A stretch of 64,000 bases of DNA, taken from NCBI GenBank assembly GCA_030762895.1, contig CM061063.1:105732210-105796209 (forward strand), given 5' to 3'. Position numbers and translations under genes: made by a program. This DNA is from Sophora flavescens (lineage: Eukaryota; Streptophyta; Magnoliopsida; Fabales; Fabaceae). The notes under the pieces were generated by a model that saw only the letters and a program-made list of their open reading frames with translations, ran no database searches and was not told the origin of the DNA. This document shows positions 43,741-54,356 of the stretch, piece by piece; position 1 is the stretch's first letter, and each line of letters begins with the position of its first letter.

Positions 43741-46526
43741 ATAATTATATGATTTAGGACCTGAATGTTTAACATGGTCAAGATTTTTATTTTGTTAAAT
43801 TTCTAGTTCCTTTTTTTAACATATTTTTGAATTATTATGAGGTTTATTGTGAAATCGTGTTTTCAAAAAATTGGGACAAAATATCATTGGACTTTTGTAA
43901 AGCATGATTTCGTAAACTTATTGACACCAATTTCATAAATTTTCGTTCACTATGAAGAAAGAATTTCGCTAAATACAGTGATGTTAGGTTTCATATAACT
44001 CGCGTTTTGAAGCTTCAAATTACATATATTTTGTTGATAACATTTGGGGCTTTTGCTCTAGGTTGATTAGAAATTTGTTTTTGACCAAAACCCACTAACA
44101 ATTTCGAAGTGAAAGCCTTAATCGTGGTTGTTATGGCGATCCGCGTGCGCGACCCGTCTTGGTCGTGGGTCGACCCGTCAAAGGTAGGAGACAATCTTTC
44201 AGATGGTCTGTTTAAAAAAAAATTTACTAGCGTCATTAATAGGTTTCGAACTCAAGACCTGTTAGCATTTGCACATGGGAATTAAAACACCAACAAGATG
44301 ACAAGCAACTGATAATGTCTTCGTGCGTCATATGTTTTATATATGATGTTTTGTGCCATATATCTTTTGACAGTATAGCAGATCATTGGGAGGTTTAAAA
44401 GAAATTAGCACAATAATCATTGTGATGCAAGCATTCTTCTTTTATATATTGTTAGTTTGATAAATTGAATTTTTGAAAATCTTTCCTTTTTATTTATCAA
44501 ACATATATATTTGGATTTATGCTTGAGCATGTTTGGTTTTATTTTAAATAAATTATTTTACTCTTGTCATTGGTAAGTGGCAAACGCGGTGCTTAATTAT
44601 ATGAAAGGTGAATTTTAATTATCTTCTTGCCATTGGTTAATGCACGACATATTGAATCTAGAAAATGCAAACATTCATGTGTTTTAATAGCATATTGAAA
44701 TTAATCAATATATGCTCTTGTATACTCAATCCTCGGTGTTGAAAGTAGGATTTGATTTGATGAGTATTATTATTGTTCTCTAATGTTTGTTCTATGAGCC
44801 ATTTAAAAAAGTTATATAAAGTTGGTGTACCATGAATTTGGCTTCCACTTTTGTCAGCTCTACACAATGACCAACGTCACACTCTCAAAAGTTAGTTATA
44901 AAATATTTTTGGATATTGATGTATTGTATAAATGCATAAGTAGAGACATTTATTCTCAAAGGTGTTAATTTTTCGAAATATATGTTTTGGAATATGTATT
45001 TATATACAAGTGTGTGACATTCTTGTAGAATGTTGTGAAATGAAAATTATTGAGCTCCTTTATTGGCATAATTTTGGAAAACTATTTCTACAACACAATC
45101 ATATTTTTTTTTCATTGATGGTGATTATTGTCACTCAATTGTTTGAAGGATTTGGAAAACTAATATTTGATATATGTGGATTTGTGCTCTCTTTGAGTGA
45201 TACCAATTATAGAAAATTGGAAATATTTTTCGCATGATAAATACGACATGTGTGTTTATGTGATATCACAAGTGAGATAATATCCATTTTGGAAAGTCTT
45301 GTATAATTATGCCTTGAATATCCTTTGGATGGTTAAACTGGTACTTATGCACATATGTTGTTTCCTTTTGAGAATTTGATTATTTATATTATGTTATATT
45401 TTTTTCATGGTTATTACTATGATCAAATTGGAGGTTGTGGGGAGCATGTGAGAACTGTTCAAGTGCTTCCTCTTGAATTGTGACCCATTGCTTAAATGTA
45501 ATTTTGGTTTTATTTTTTATTTTTTTTCCGCTGCGTGAATATCTCTATTAAAAAATGGATCTAGTTTCTTTATTCTTCTAGCTAATATTTAGAAAATGAA
45601 TATACTGGAAAGAGAATATACATAATCTATATATGTGCATGATATGTATGTGCTTAACTGATGCAATGAAAGTTAATACTTTTAGCATATATCATATGTT
45701 TTAAAGCATTAATTTACCTAATCGTGAGCTCCTTTTTGGATTGTTGTAAGTGCAAAACTTTTGAAATATTTCTATTGGATTTAATTCATGATTAGTAGGG
45801 GTGTTTATTGTTGATGCACCTTCGTATGGACTATATCATGGTTAAGGGCAAGAGAAATTGATTCCTGGCTAAAAGTATTTCATTGATTATTGAGGGTGAT
45901 TACCGCCAAAGTGGGATGACTCGTTATTAATTGATGAGATTTCTTTTTGTCATTAGAGGAATGCTTCTAGTTGTTACGTGAAATTACCTGTCCAAAGGGG
46001 TTTATTGTGTGTCATGATTAGAAGCTGATTTGCGATAAAGTTATTGGAGGTGCACTAGTCTAGGAGATTTGTGTGACCAAAGGGGACATATTTCTAAACC
46101 CAATGTATGCTCATTGAGTAACTCGTTATCAAAGGTTGTGGATGAGGTTAATGGAGGTGCATTGGTATAGGGGATTTCTCAGCCCAAAGGAGACAAATTT
46201 ATGAACCTAGTGTGTGCTCATTGATTAACTTATCTGAGGTTCTGTTGTGGTTGCGACCTTGGCTGCACATTCTGCCCAAAGGAGAATGTCTTGTAATGTT
46301 GGCCTCAAAGTAGCTTCGTTTAAGCTGAAGTTTTGGCTTGTCCTGTTGCTTACTTTAATGCATTTCAAGTTTTGCTTAACAATCATTTTTCAATAACAAC
46401 CATGTTGCTTAGTTTGTTATGGAGCGTGTTTATTTCTATTTTTAGAAAGACACAGGTCTGAGAAAAATGTAATGCTATCATAAATTCAAAAAGAAAGAAA
46501 TAATAATTTGAAGTGTTTACTATTAT
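43741..46526 (+). other. Non-coding DNA, probably leader of a decayed LTR retrotransposon
   Basis: No domain in six frames. 45980-46300 has a repeated phrase (CCAAAGGGG/CCAAAGGAG ... TGCTCATTGA(G/T)TAACT), twice about 120 bases apart. A similar CACCTACCCAAAGGGGCTA occurs near 62867, so the two sides of element G may belong to one older unit. ORFs 44015-44236 (-), 44658-44867 (-) and 44962-45237 (+) are not supported. Confidence 0.4.
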
Positions 46527-48153
46527 TGTTGGAACTAAAGTGGTTTTGGACTAAATAATCTCTACTTGTTTATGTTAACAAAAGGATTAAATTTGCTTGA
46601 CAAAGTGTTAGTTGAGATCTAACATGTGCTTTCAGTTATGCAGGAATATTTAATTATACGTAATAGAACCTTGGGATAAGTTTTCATTGAAAAATATGCG
46701 TCCACCATTTTAAACGGGCTGCTCAATATTTTGATAAAAGTTATTTATTTATTTGGGTAGACTGGTTTTCTTAAGTAGACGAGGCTATAAATGCTTACTA
46801 GACAGAAATCAAAATATACTTCTTAGATACAGCAAGTCCAAAGACTTGATAGTAAACGTGTCTAGATTACCAAGTAAGCAGATGAAAGTAATTGGTAAAA
46901 TTGAATGAATTGAAAAATAAAGTAATCAGGTAGACGAGCTCTATCTGCCACATCACCAGACAGAGATATTTATAACTCATTGAGGTATAGCAAGTCCAAA
47001 AACTTGATAGACGAGAGGATATGCCAGGTCATCGAACGAGCAAAATAATTTGTTGAAACAGACTCGGTCTCACATATAACTAAGTAGACGGAGTTTTTAA
47101 GTAGACGAGCTCCATCTTTGAATAAATAAATGCAATCCGAATCACTTGAACTTATTTCAAATGATTGATATTTATTTCAATATAATATTTGTTCTTCACA
47201 TTTGTTTTATCTGCTTTAATATTTTACCTTGTTGTAAAAGAAACATAGTACCATCAAGAAATACAAAAAGCAGAATCGTACAATGAGATACTACAAAACG
47301 ATCTGTAAGATGACAACTTTGTGACTGAAAAAACTGGATTGTACACAAAGGAGGAACAACAAGTTCTCAAGCTGCAATACTCAGAGCAGTGAGCTTCCAA
47401 TTTCATGCTATCTCGACAACCAAGAGTACTATTCAGCTTGCCACAATCAAGCTATCAGTCACAACGGGTATCATGCATTAAATGCTATCTCTAAACGAGA
47501 TTATTCAAAATAACCATTGAAGAAATACAAGTGAAGAAGAAGGTCACTATAAATAGAAGGCCTGAGATACTGAAGAGATACTCTGACCTACACAACCTTG
47601 CTAGCTCAACTTTTGCGAATCAATAATCACTCATTCTAATATTCTTTCAAAAGCAAGAGTCTGTATTCCTTAGTTTGAATATTGTGAAAATATTCATTTG
47701 ATCTTAAACTTTCATATCCTCACACATAGTGAGTTAAGAAGATCAAACGTTAAATCTCTTTGTTAGAGTTAGAGCCTGAGAGGCTTGGTAAGAAAGAAAT
47801 ACTTGTAGCCTGGAGAGGTGTTGAATACTTGGTTGTAATCTATTTGGGAAATAGTGGAGAAAAACCTTCAAGTAGAAGGGACTGGATGTAGCTCTTGGCA
47901 GGAAGAGAGTGAACCAAGATAAAACATCTTGTGTGAATCTTCTACTCCTGAACTCTTATAGCTTTATTTGTTTCTTACTAACTGAGGGGTTTTGATATTG
48001 CTTTTGTTAAAGCTTTTTAAAAATGATCTATTTCTTTGTGCTTGCTTCTGATTCTAATCTCCCCGTGTGCAAAAATTGTTTTAAAGTTGTTTTCAAAAAT
48101 TATTAACAAACACAATTCAACCCCCCTTCTCGTGTTTGCCTATGTTAACTTCA
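46527..48153 (+). repeat. 5' LTR of element G (1,627 bp)
   Basis: TGTTGGAACT at the start; the end CAATTCAACCCCCCTTCTCG...ACTTCA shows the C-run typical of SIRE LTRs. TATA box TATAAATA at 47548-47555. Several percent of positions visibly differ from the 3' copy, consistent with an old insertion. Confidence 0.9.
47548..47555 (+). promoter_or_regulatory. TATA box in the 5' LTR of G
   Basis: TATAAATA followed by GAAGGCCTGAGATACT; the same element is conserved in the 3' LTR at 62381-62388. Confidence 0.6.
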
Positions 48154-48155
48154 GT

Positions 48156-48167
48156 TGATATCAGAGC
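48156..48167 (+). promoter_or_regulatory. Primer-binding site of G (tRNA-Met, one mismatch)
   Basis: TGATATCAGAGC lies two bases after the LTR end; canonical is TGGTATCAGAGC. Confidence 0.75.
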
Positions 48168-48254
48168 TCAGTCTCGAAAGGGTTGAGCATCTAACAAGTG
48201 CTGAGGGAGTACGATCCAACAACCATGGATGCAGAAGGACAAGTTATCAACATA

Positions 48255-48490
48255 CACCACAACAGAATAGACTTTTAATAACGCACCTTTAATAGCATTT
48301 CCGTGTGTAAATGCTACTAAAAGTGATGGGGGACTTTTAATAGCGTTTCCCTCAGGAAACACTATCTTAGGTATCACCTAAGATAGCGTTTCCGTGTGGA
48401 ACCGCTATTAAAAGTGCCACTTAGGAAAAGATAGCGGTTCCACACAGAAACGCTATCTTAGGTGATACCTAAGATAGCGTTTCCTGAAGG
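48255..48490. repeat. Left subterminal repeats of CACTA D
   Basis: AGCGTTTCC and GGAAACGCTAT-like pairs (48337-48365, 48383-48408, 48431-48482). 48410-48490 makes a hairpin around TCTTAGGTGATACCTAAGA. Minus-strand ORF 48168-48377 crosses the element border and is spurious. Confidence 0.8.
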
Positions 48491-49782
48491 TCTTCAGAGC
48501 AAAATTAAACGCGCGCCGCGGCCTTCCCTCTGTTTCTTCCTCATTTTCATTCTACTGTTTCCTTCCCTCTGTTGCATGCCATCTCTTTTTTCTTCCCTCA
48601 CCTTCGCCATTGCTCGCCGCCGCTGCTACTCCGAAAGAGAAAGAACCCACTCGAACCCAAACCCCTGTGCCGCTGCTCCTACTGCCACCGCGAGTTCTCT
48701 CCATACCCCCATCGGTTATAGAAGAGCCATCAACATCAACCTCTATTTTACACGAGTCTCATACTAAGAGCTTCACACTCTGGCTCAGGGTCTGTGACAC
48801 AGTCACAGGGGCGCATTCCCGGTTGAACCCACTTCCAAGTTTGCAGCTTTATTGGAACCCACTTCCAAGTTCACAGTCTGTGTTCAGGTGATTTTCTTTG
48901 TGCTATTTCATTGGAACTCTTTTATATGAAAAAAAAAGGGTGACATACTAAATCAAGCACATTTCTCCTGTGGATTTGAATACTCTGCAATCAAGCACAT
49001 TTCGTTGTTTTTGTTTTTGTTTTTTCCGGATGAATTTCTTGAAGCGTTATTCAGGCTGTTTAAGGCTATAGATATAATCTTCTTAATGTTTTTAGTTATT
49101 GAACACTCTAAAGATTTTAGCTTTTTCAATTTTCTGTTTCTGGGTTGTTGAGAACATTACGGATAGAAAACTTTGCCAAATGATCGAGTTTTCTTTTTTT
49201 TTTTTAAAGAAAAAAAATAGGAAAAAAATTTAGTTGAGAAAATAGAGAGTAAAGATGGAAAGTACAACTATGGAGATTTCGGATAATTTAGTTAAATAAA
49301 TTGACTAAAGTAATTGATTTTACTTTAAACTAGTCATCATTATTGTATATATTATCAATATCAAATATCAAATTAGTCTACTAAATGTTATAACATTGTC
49401 AAGGCTTATCTACACGGCTAATGGCATGTCAACTAAAAGTTTACAATTAGGACGACTTAATGTAAAATGTTTTTAAAATTTTGATCTAATAGCTGAGACT
49501 AATTTGATTTTTGATTTAGTTTACAATTAGGAAGACTTGATGTAAAGAGTTTTTAAATATAAGGGCCAACTTGAAAACAGTTTTAAACTATGTCAAATAA
49601 TGTTTAACCAATAGTTCTCATATTTCTGTTGCACCAAGCAATCATAGTGATGTTTATTGCCATTGAACTTACATGTTAATTGCTGCCAAACTGTTCTTAC
49701 AATCCTTTGATATCTTGTCATCTCTGTTCTTACATCGCATTTTACTCTTCACATCTCATTTTCTAACTGATCTACTGTTGCA
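48491..49782 (+). other. Leader and intron-like DNA of CACTA D
   Basis: 48500-48890 is CT/GC-rich, 5' UTR-like, and yields short overlapping ORFs with no recognised domain; CAGGTGATTTTC at 48885 is a possible donor. 48900-49780 is AT-rich and non-coding. Confidence 0.4.
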
Positions 49783-49931
49783 AAAACTCTTGCCAGCATC
49801 ATCCATAAATAAGTCAGACCACTCTCCGGTGAAGATCAAACCGTCTAGCTTGTCACTGCACCTAAATCGTCAAGGGAGAGTGAAACCATCTTTAACAAGA
49901 AGGCCTCTAACAGTTCAAGCTACATATAGGT
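49783..49931 (+). pseudogene. Possible captured exon of a plastid-targeted protein in CACTA D
   Basis: The frame reads KLLPASSINKSDHSPVKIKP then SSLSLHLNRQGRVKPS and LTRRPLTVQATYR, ending at a donor (ATATAGGTATTC). It is Ser/Arg/Lys-rich without acidic residues in its second half, and ends in a VQA-type motif, like the cleavage region of chloroplast transit peptides. From memory, it resembles the N-terminus of a small family of plastid inner-membrane proteins of unknown function (At1g42960/At5g16660 type). The match is unverified. The upstream part of the ORF (from 49673) is hydrophobic and probably intronic. Confidence 0.4.
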
Positions 49932-50654
49932 ATTCTATCTGGTGTTAATTTGTTATGAGATCTATGTAGTTTGTCTGCATGAGTGCATTGAATTAGTTAC
50001 ACAGTGACAGTATATGAATAGTTGATAAGAGTTTTAATTATGTTAATTGCTTAGTTATAGAAACTTAAGGGTTTCTGGGTTTCATTTTATACTTGTGCCA
50101 CACTTTTTGTTAGACATGTGAGCAGTAGTGATTAACTTGGAGCTGAGAAGTTTTTATCTCTGTTATTTAGTGAGAACATTGGGGAGAAAAATCTAAACAT
50201 GGTAAAGAACCATTTTGGGATGTTTTGATATGTCAGTTTGATATGCCCCAGCTCGTTCAACCTATCTAGTAGCTGCCTTGCCATTGGATGCCAAGATTGA
50301 AATCGAGTGCATAGCTGCACTATAAGCACCGGTTGGTTCCTTGACAAACTCGGGTTAATAATGAACGTGGAATCTTAACCTAGTATTGGAGTTTAATTTT
50401 GGTTTGTCCTCCTTGAATCATGGTGCTCTTGTCATTACTATTATTGCTCTAGTATCCTGATAGGAAGGAATTTAATCATCGGATTCTCTCTCAAGATTAT
50501 GTGCCCCATTAAAAGGGAAAGAAACTAAGTCAGCGACAATGTGTTTTGTTTGCAGCCTTTCATTCCTTTAATCTGTATACATTGCATGTAGACCTCAACC
50601 ACTCTAAACTCAAAGTAAATATGTTTAATAAATGTTTTTGTAGATCGGAAAAGC
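49932..50654 (+). other. Intron-like spacer upstream of the CACTA D transposase
   Basis: AT-rich, no ORF of note. Minus-strand ORFs 50132-50347 and 50525-50764 are chance. Confidence 0.45.
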
Positions 50655-52469
50655 ATGGATCGGAAATGGATGTCTGCCAATCGTTTAACGAAGGAGTATG
50701 AGGATGGGGTGAAAGAGTTCATTAGTTTTGCAGTTCGGCATGCGGAAAACCCTAATACAATCATATGTCCTTGTTTAGATTGTTGTTATGCAAAGCAAGT
50801 TAGTGCATCCGATTTGGAAGAACATTTAGTGTGTAATGGAATCGATCAAAGTTATACATGTTGGACAAAACATGGTGAGACAAGAGCTGAGTCTAGTGAA
50901 ATGAGGAATCGTGTGAGATATTCATCATACGATACCGACACAAATACTTATGAGGGCGATCGTTTTGAAGACATTGCAAATGCTGTTGAAGAGGATCTTC
51001 GGGATTGTCCTCAAATGTTTGGGAGGTTGGTAAGTGATGCAGAGCAACCATTGTATGATGGATGTACTAAATTCACAAGATTATCGGCGATGTTAAAGTT
51101 GTATAACTTGAAATCGGGCAACGGATGGACTGATAAGAGCTTTACGGACTTACTCACACTATTGAAAGACATGTTGCCAGATGATAATGTGCTTCCTAGT
51201 CGGACATACGAGGCTAAACAAATGTTACGCTCTATTGGCATGAGCTACGAGAGGATACATGCTTGTCCTAACGATTGCATTTTATTTCGGAATGAATATG
51301 CATCGTTACAGATGTGTCCTAAATGTAATGCCTCACGATATAAGAAGAAAGAATCAGATCCGAGAGAAGGTTGTGTGGTATTTTCCCATAATACCCAGAT
51401 TTAGGCGCATGTACCGTAGTTCCGAAGATTCAAAGCACTTGACATGGCATGAGGATGAAAGGATCAAAGATGGCAAAGCTGCGGCACCGGCAGATTCTCC
51501 GCAATGGAAGAAATTTGATCATGATTATCCCGATTTTGGGCAAGATTCAAGAAACCTACGACTTGCATTGGCTCTTGTGGATTTAACCCATATGGTGTTC
51601 AAAGTAGCTCTCACAGTACATGTCCTGTGATTTTGGTGATTTATAACCTATCCCCATGTCTATGCATGAAGCGCAAATTTATGATGTTATCTATGTTAAT
51701 TTCCAGGCCCAAACAACCAGGAAATGATATAGACGTCTATTTGACTCCTTTGATTGAAGACTTGAAACAAGCTGTGGGAGACAGGTGTGGAGGTGTATGA
51801 TGGGTATAAGGAAGAAAGTTTCAATTTGAGAGCTATGTTGTTTGGGACAATTAATGATTTTCCAGCCTACGTGTCTGTCAGGATATAGCATCAAGGGTCA
51901 GTGTGCATGCCCTATATGTGAAGAGGGTACGGATTGGATGCGGTTAGAACATTGTAAGAAGAATGTCTTTCTTGGGCATCGTAGATTCTTGCATCCAAGT
52001 CATCATTACCGGTGGTGGAGAAAGGCGTTCAATGGGAACTCGGAAGAAGGTAGAGAGCTCCTTCACCTTTGACGGGTGATCAACTTTTTGAAAAGGTAAA
52101 GGATTTGAATATCCAATTCGGTAAACCTTTTGCGAGAGATATTGTCACAAGAGGGTGGAAGAAAAGGTCGATTTTCTTTGAGTTGCCATATTGGAAATCA
52201 TTATATGTAAGACATTTCTTTGTGGGTACTATGTCATGCGTTTCATGAAGGAGACTATCTTGCAGAACCAAGTTAAAATACCAATGGCGGTATGTTGTTT
52301 ACTTAGCTTTTAACTGTGACTGTTAAAATGTTTTAGCAATTGTAACTTACTTTATTTAATTTTTATGTCGCAGTACTTCCCTGACTTCAAATGCTCCACA
52401 TACTCCACTGCTCAACTATCTGAAGTCAAGGAAGAGTGGTGTCGCTATATTGTTGAAAAGTTCGTTTGA
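50655..52469 (+). pseudogene. CACTA D TNP2-Ulp1 deletion fusion
   Basis: ATG 50655 starts a TNP2-like protein: MDRKWMSANRLTKEYEDGVK, CPCLDC, HLVCNGIDQSY (Transpos_assoc), then IGMSYERIHACPNDC and CPKCNASRYK. Frame changes occur near 51380, 51580, 51765 and 52070; the core is traceable through CMKRKFMMLSMLISRPKQPG (51663), CPICEEGTD (51910) and ELPYWKSLYVRH (about 52190). There TNP2 similarity stops, before the second catalytic Asp region. At 52221 the sequence becomes CGYYVMRFMKETILQNQVK, the catalytic-Cys region of an Ulp1-like protease. Exon end 52289, intron 52290-52373, last exon 52374-52469 (YFPDFKCSTYSTAQLSEVKE, EWCRYIVEK, stop TGA). The join results from an internal deletion. Confidence 0.8.
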
Positions 52470-53619
52470 TTATGTCAAATTGATCACAGTAGTTGCATCA
52501 ATACTCAGTGGTATGTGAATAATGCTTTATATTTATCAACCCCAAACTATCTATGTATTTGTTTTTCATTGGTACATGCCTTCGAGTTGATGTGCATGGA
52601 AAGGAGAAAATAAGTTCAAACTTGCACTTTTTGGTTCACACAAATTCAATCAACATCTATGTATTTCGCTCAACTGATTACTATTTTCTTCTCCGGTGAG
52701 TGCTCTGCTGCTTTCGATTTCTCTTTCTCTCCCAAACTAAATGTGTTGTTTAGGTTCTTATTTAATATGTTTAGGATCTATTGAAATTTAAGCATGATTT
52801 GGTAATTTAAGCTTGATTTCGTAATCTGTTTATTTGAATTCCTTTGTATCAGTAATTTAGTTATCTTTTATTTAAGTGGTACATTAATATCATTTTTCTT
52901 CTATGTATCAGATTACTGAACACATAATCTGGAAAATAATCAGATTATCAACCACCGCAACATGGAATTACTTGGAGCTGATTCTCTTGAGATGGTATGA
53001 TCATATTTAATTATTTATACATACATGATTTGTTTCTTGCTATTATTTTTGTTAGACTTTGTTAATGCTTGATTTGAATTCTGTTTCTTGCTACAGTAGT
53101 ATTTACCTAATTAGTCTGCTGTATCCCAATGTAACAGGTTAGTCTTTGTGGTGGAAATGCAGTATGTATGCTACAGAGGCTTTGGATCACATTTCGACAC
53201 ATTACTTTGGTGTTGTCTTGGTCTCATGAAAAACAAACAAAAGCTGTAAATGTAGATTAATTGTAGATGTATGTTGGTTTTCTCGATTTTGGTTTCTTAA
53301 GGATTGAGATGCGGTATAGTTGCTGCACTTTGATTTTGTCTTACTCGTGAGAATTTTAAAACTTTAGAAACATAGAGGAGTACTTATATCTTGTTATATA
53401 TATAGTTTCTTGTATAGAGTGTTGCACTTTGATTGTATAGTTATTCTTGGTTTCTTTGCACAAACACATGCAGTGCTGCATTGAACACTTATATTTGAAC
53501 ACTTATATTTTGAACACATTTTGAACAATTGTGTTGACTGCAACAATTGTGGTTTTTTTGTGTAGTTCAATATGCAGGAATAATGGATGTAAAAGTTAAG
53601 AAATAAAAAAAAAAAAAAG
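52470..53619 (+). other. 3' part of CACTA D
   Basis: Mostly AT-rich non-coding DNA. Two small exon-like pieces with splice sites, ATGGAATTACTTGGAGCTGA at 52962 (donor at 52997) and GTTAGTCTTTGTGGTGG at 53139, are in a possible short ORF I do not recognise. Confidence 0.35.
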
Positions 53620-53789
53620 GGCTTTAGATAGCGTTTCCTTGTACAAACGCTATCTAAAGTCACCTATTAATAGCACTTCCTAAATGCTATCTTTGCTAAC
53701 GAGTTTTAATAGCGGTAGCATAGATAGCGGTTACAAACGCTATTAAAAGGCATACGGAAACGCTATCTAAAGTCTAATCTGTTGTAGTG
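53620..53789. repeat. Right subterminal repeats of CACTA D
   Basis: AGATAGCGTTTCCTTG and ACAAACGCTATCT pairs lead to the end GTTGTAGTG at 53789. Confidence 0.8.
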
Positions 53790-54356
53790 ATACCTCCTTT
53801 CTTTGATAGAACAGATTATGACTACTGGAAGAAGAGAATGATGGCCTTCTTCTAAACTGACTAGAGAATATGACAGGGTCTGCACTGAGAAACAAAACCT
53901 TATGGATGAAAAAGACATAATAAAATCAATGAATGACAGTATAGCTGACAAAATGGTGTGTGAACCTGATGTCTTGTGAAGTTGCAAAACTGAAACAAGA
54001 TGTAACATATCTAACAGATTCTCTGTCAAAACTTGTAGGTGGCTCAGATAAGCTTTGTCTTATTTTAAGGTACTCTAGGTCACCTCATGGTAAATTTAGT
54101 CTTGGTTATGACAAAGAGAAGCAAGATGCATCTCACAAAAAGTCAAAACCACTTACACAACATAGAGCTTCAAAAGTCCCAAATAAATATACTATAGCTA
54201 AGTCTAGCTCGTCCAACACCTTTTTCAAAGTGTGTGAAAAAAGTCGACATATTACATCTAGATGCATACACAATAAACATGCTAAGCATACTCGTTCAGT
54301 GACAACTAACAAGAAAGGACCCAAGTCAGTTTGGGTACCTAAAGACAAGATAATAC

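Larger units (their letters stand above)
48255..53789 (+). mobile_element. CACTA element D (5.5 kb) in the gag of G, deletion derivative
   Basis: The left end CACCACAACAGAATAGAC (first T of CACTA changed to C) pairs with the right end GTCTAATCTGTTGTAGTG. The 3-base duplication is ATA (48252-48254 and 53790-53792). Subterminal motif AGCGTTTCC/GGAAACGCT at both ends. It carries the first half of a TNP2 gene fused, by a large internal deletion, to the end of the Ulp1-type second gene, plus at least one exon-like host piece. Its ends and motif resemble CACTA A. Not autonomous. Confidence 0.9.

Noticed and set aside
44015..45237. Short ORFs in the stretch between CACTA A and element G
   Set aside because: No domain, no splice context and composition equal to surrounding non-coding DNA.
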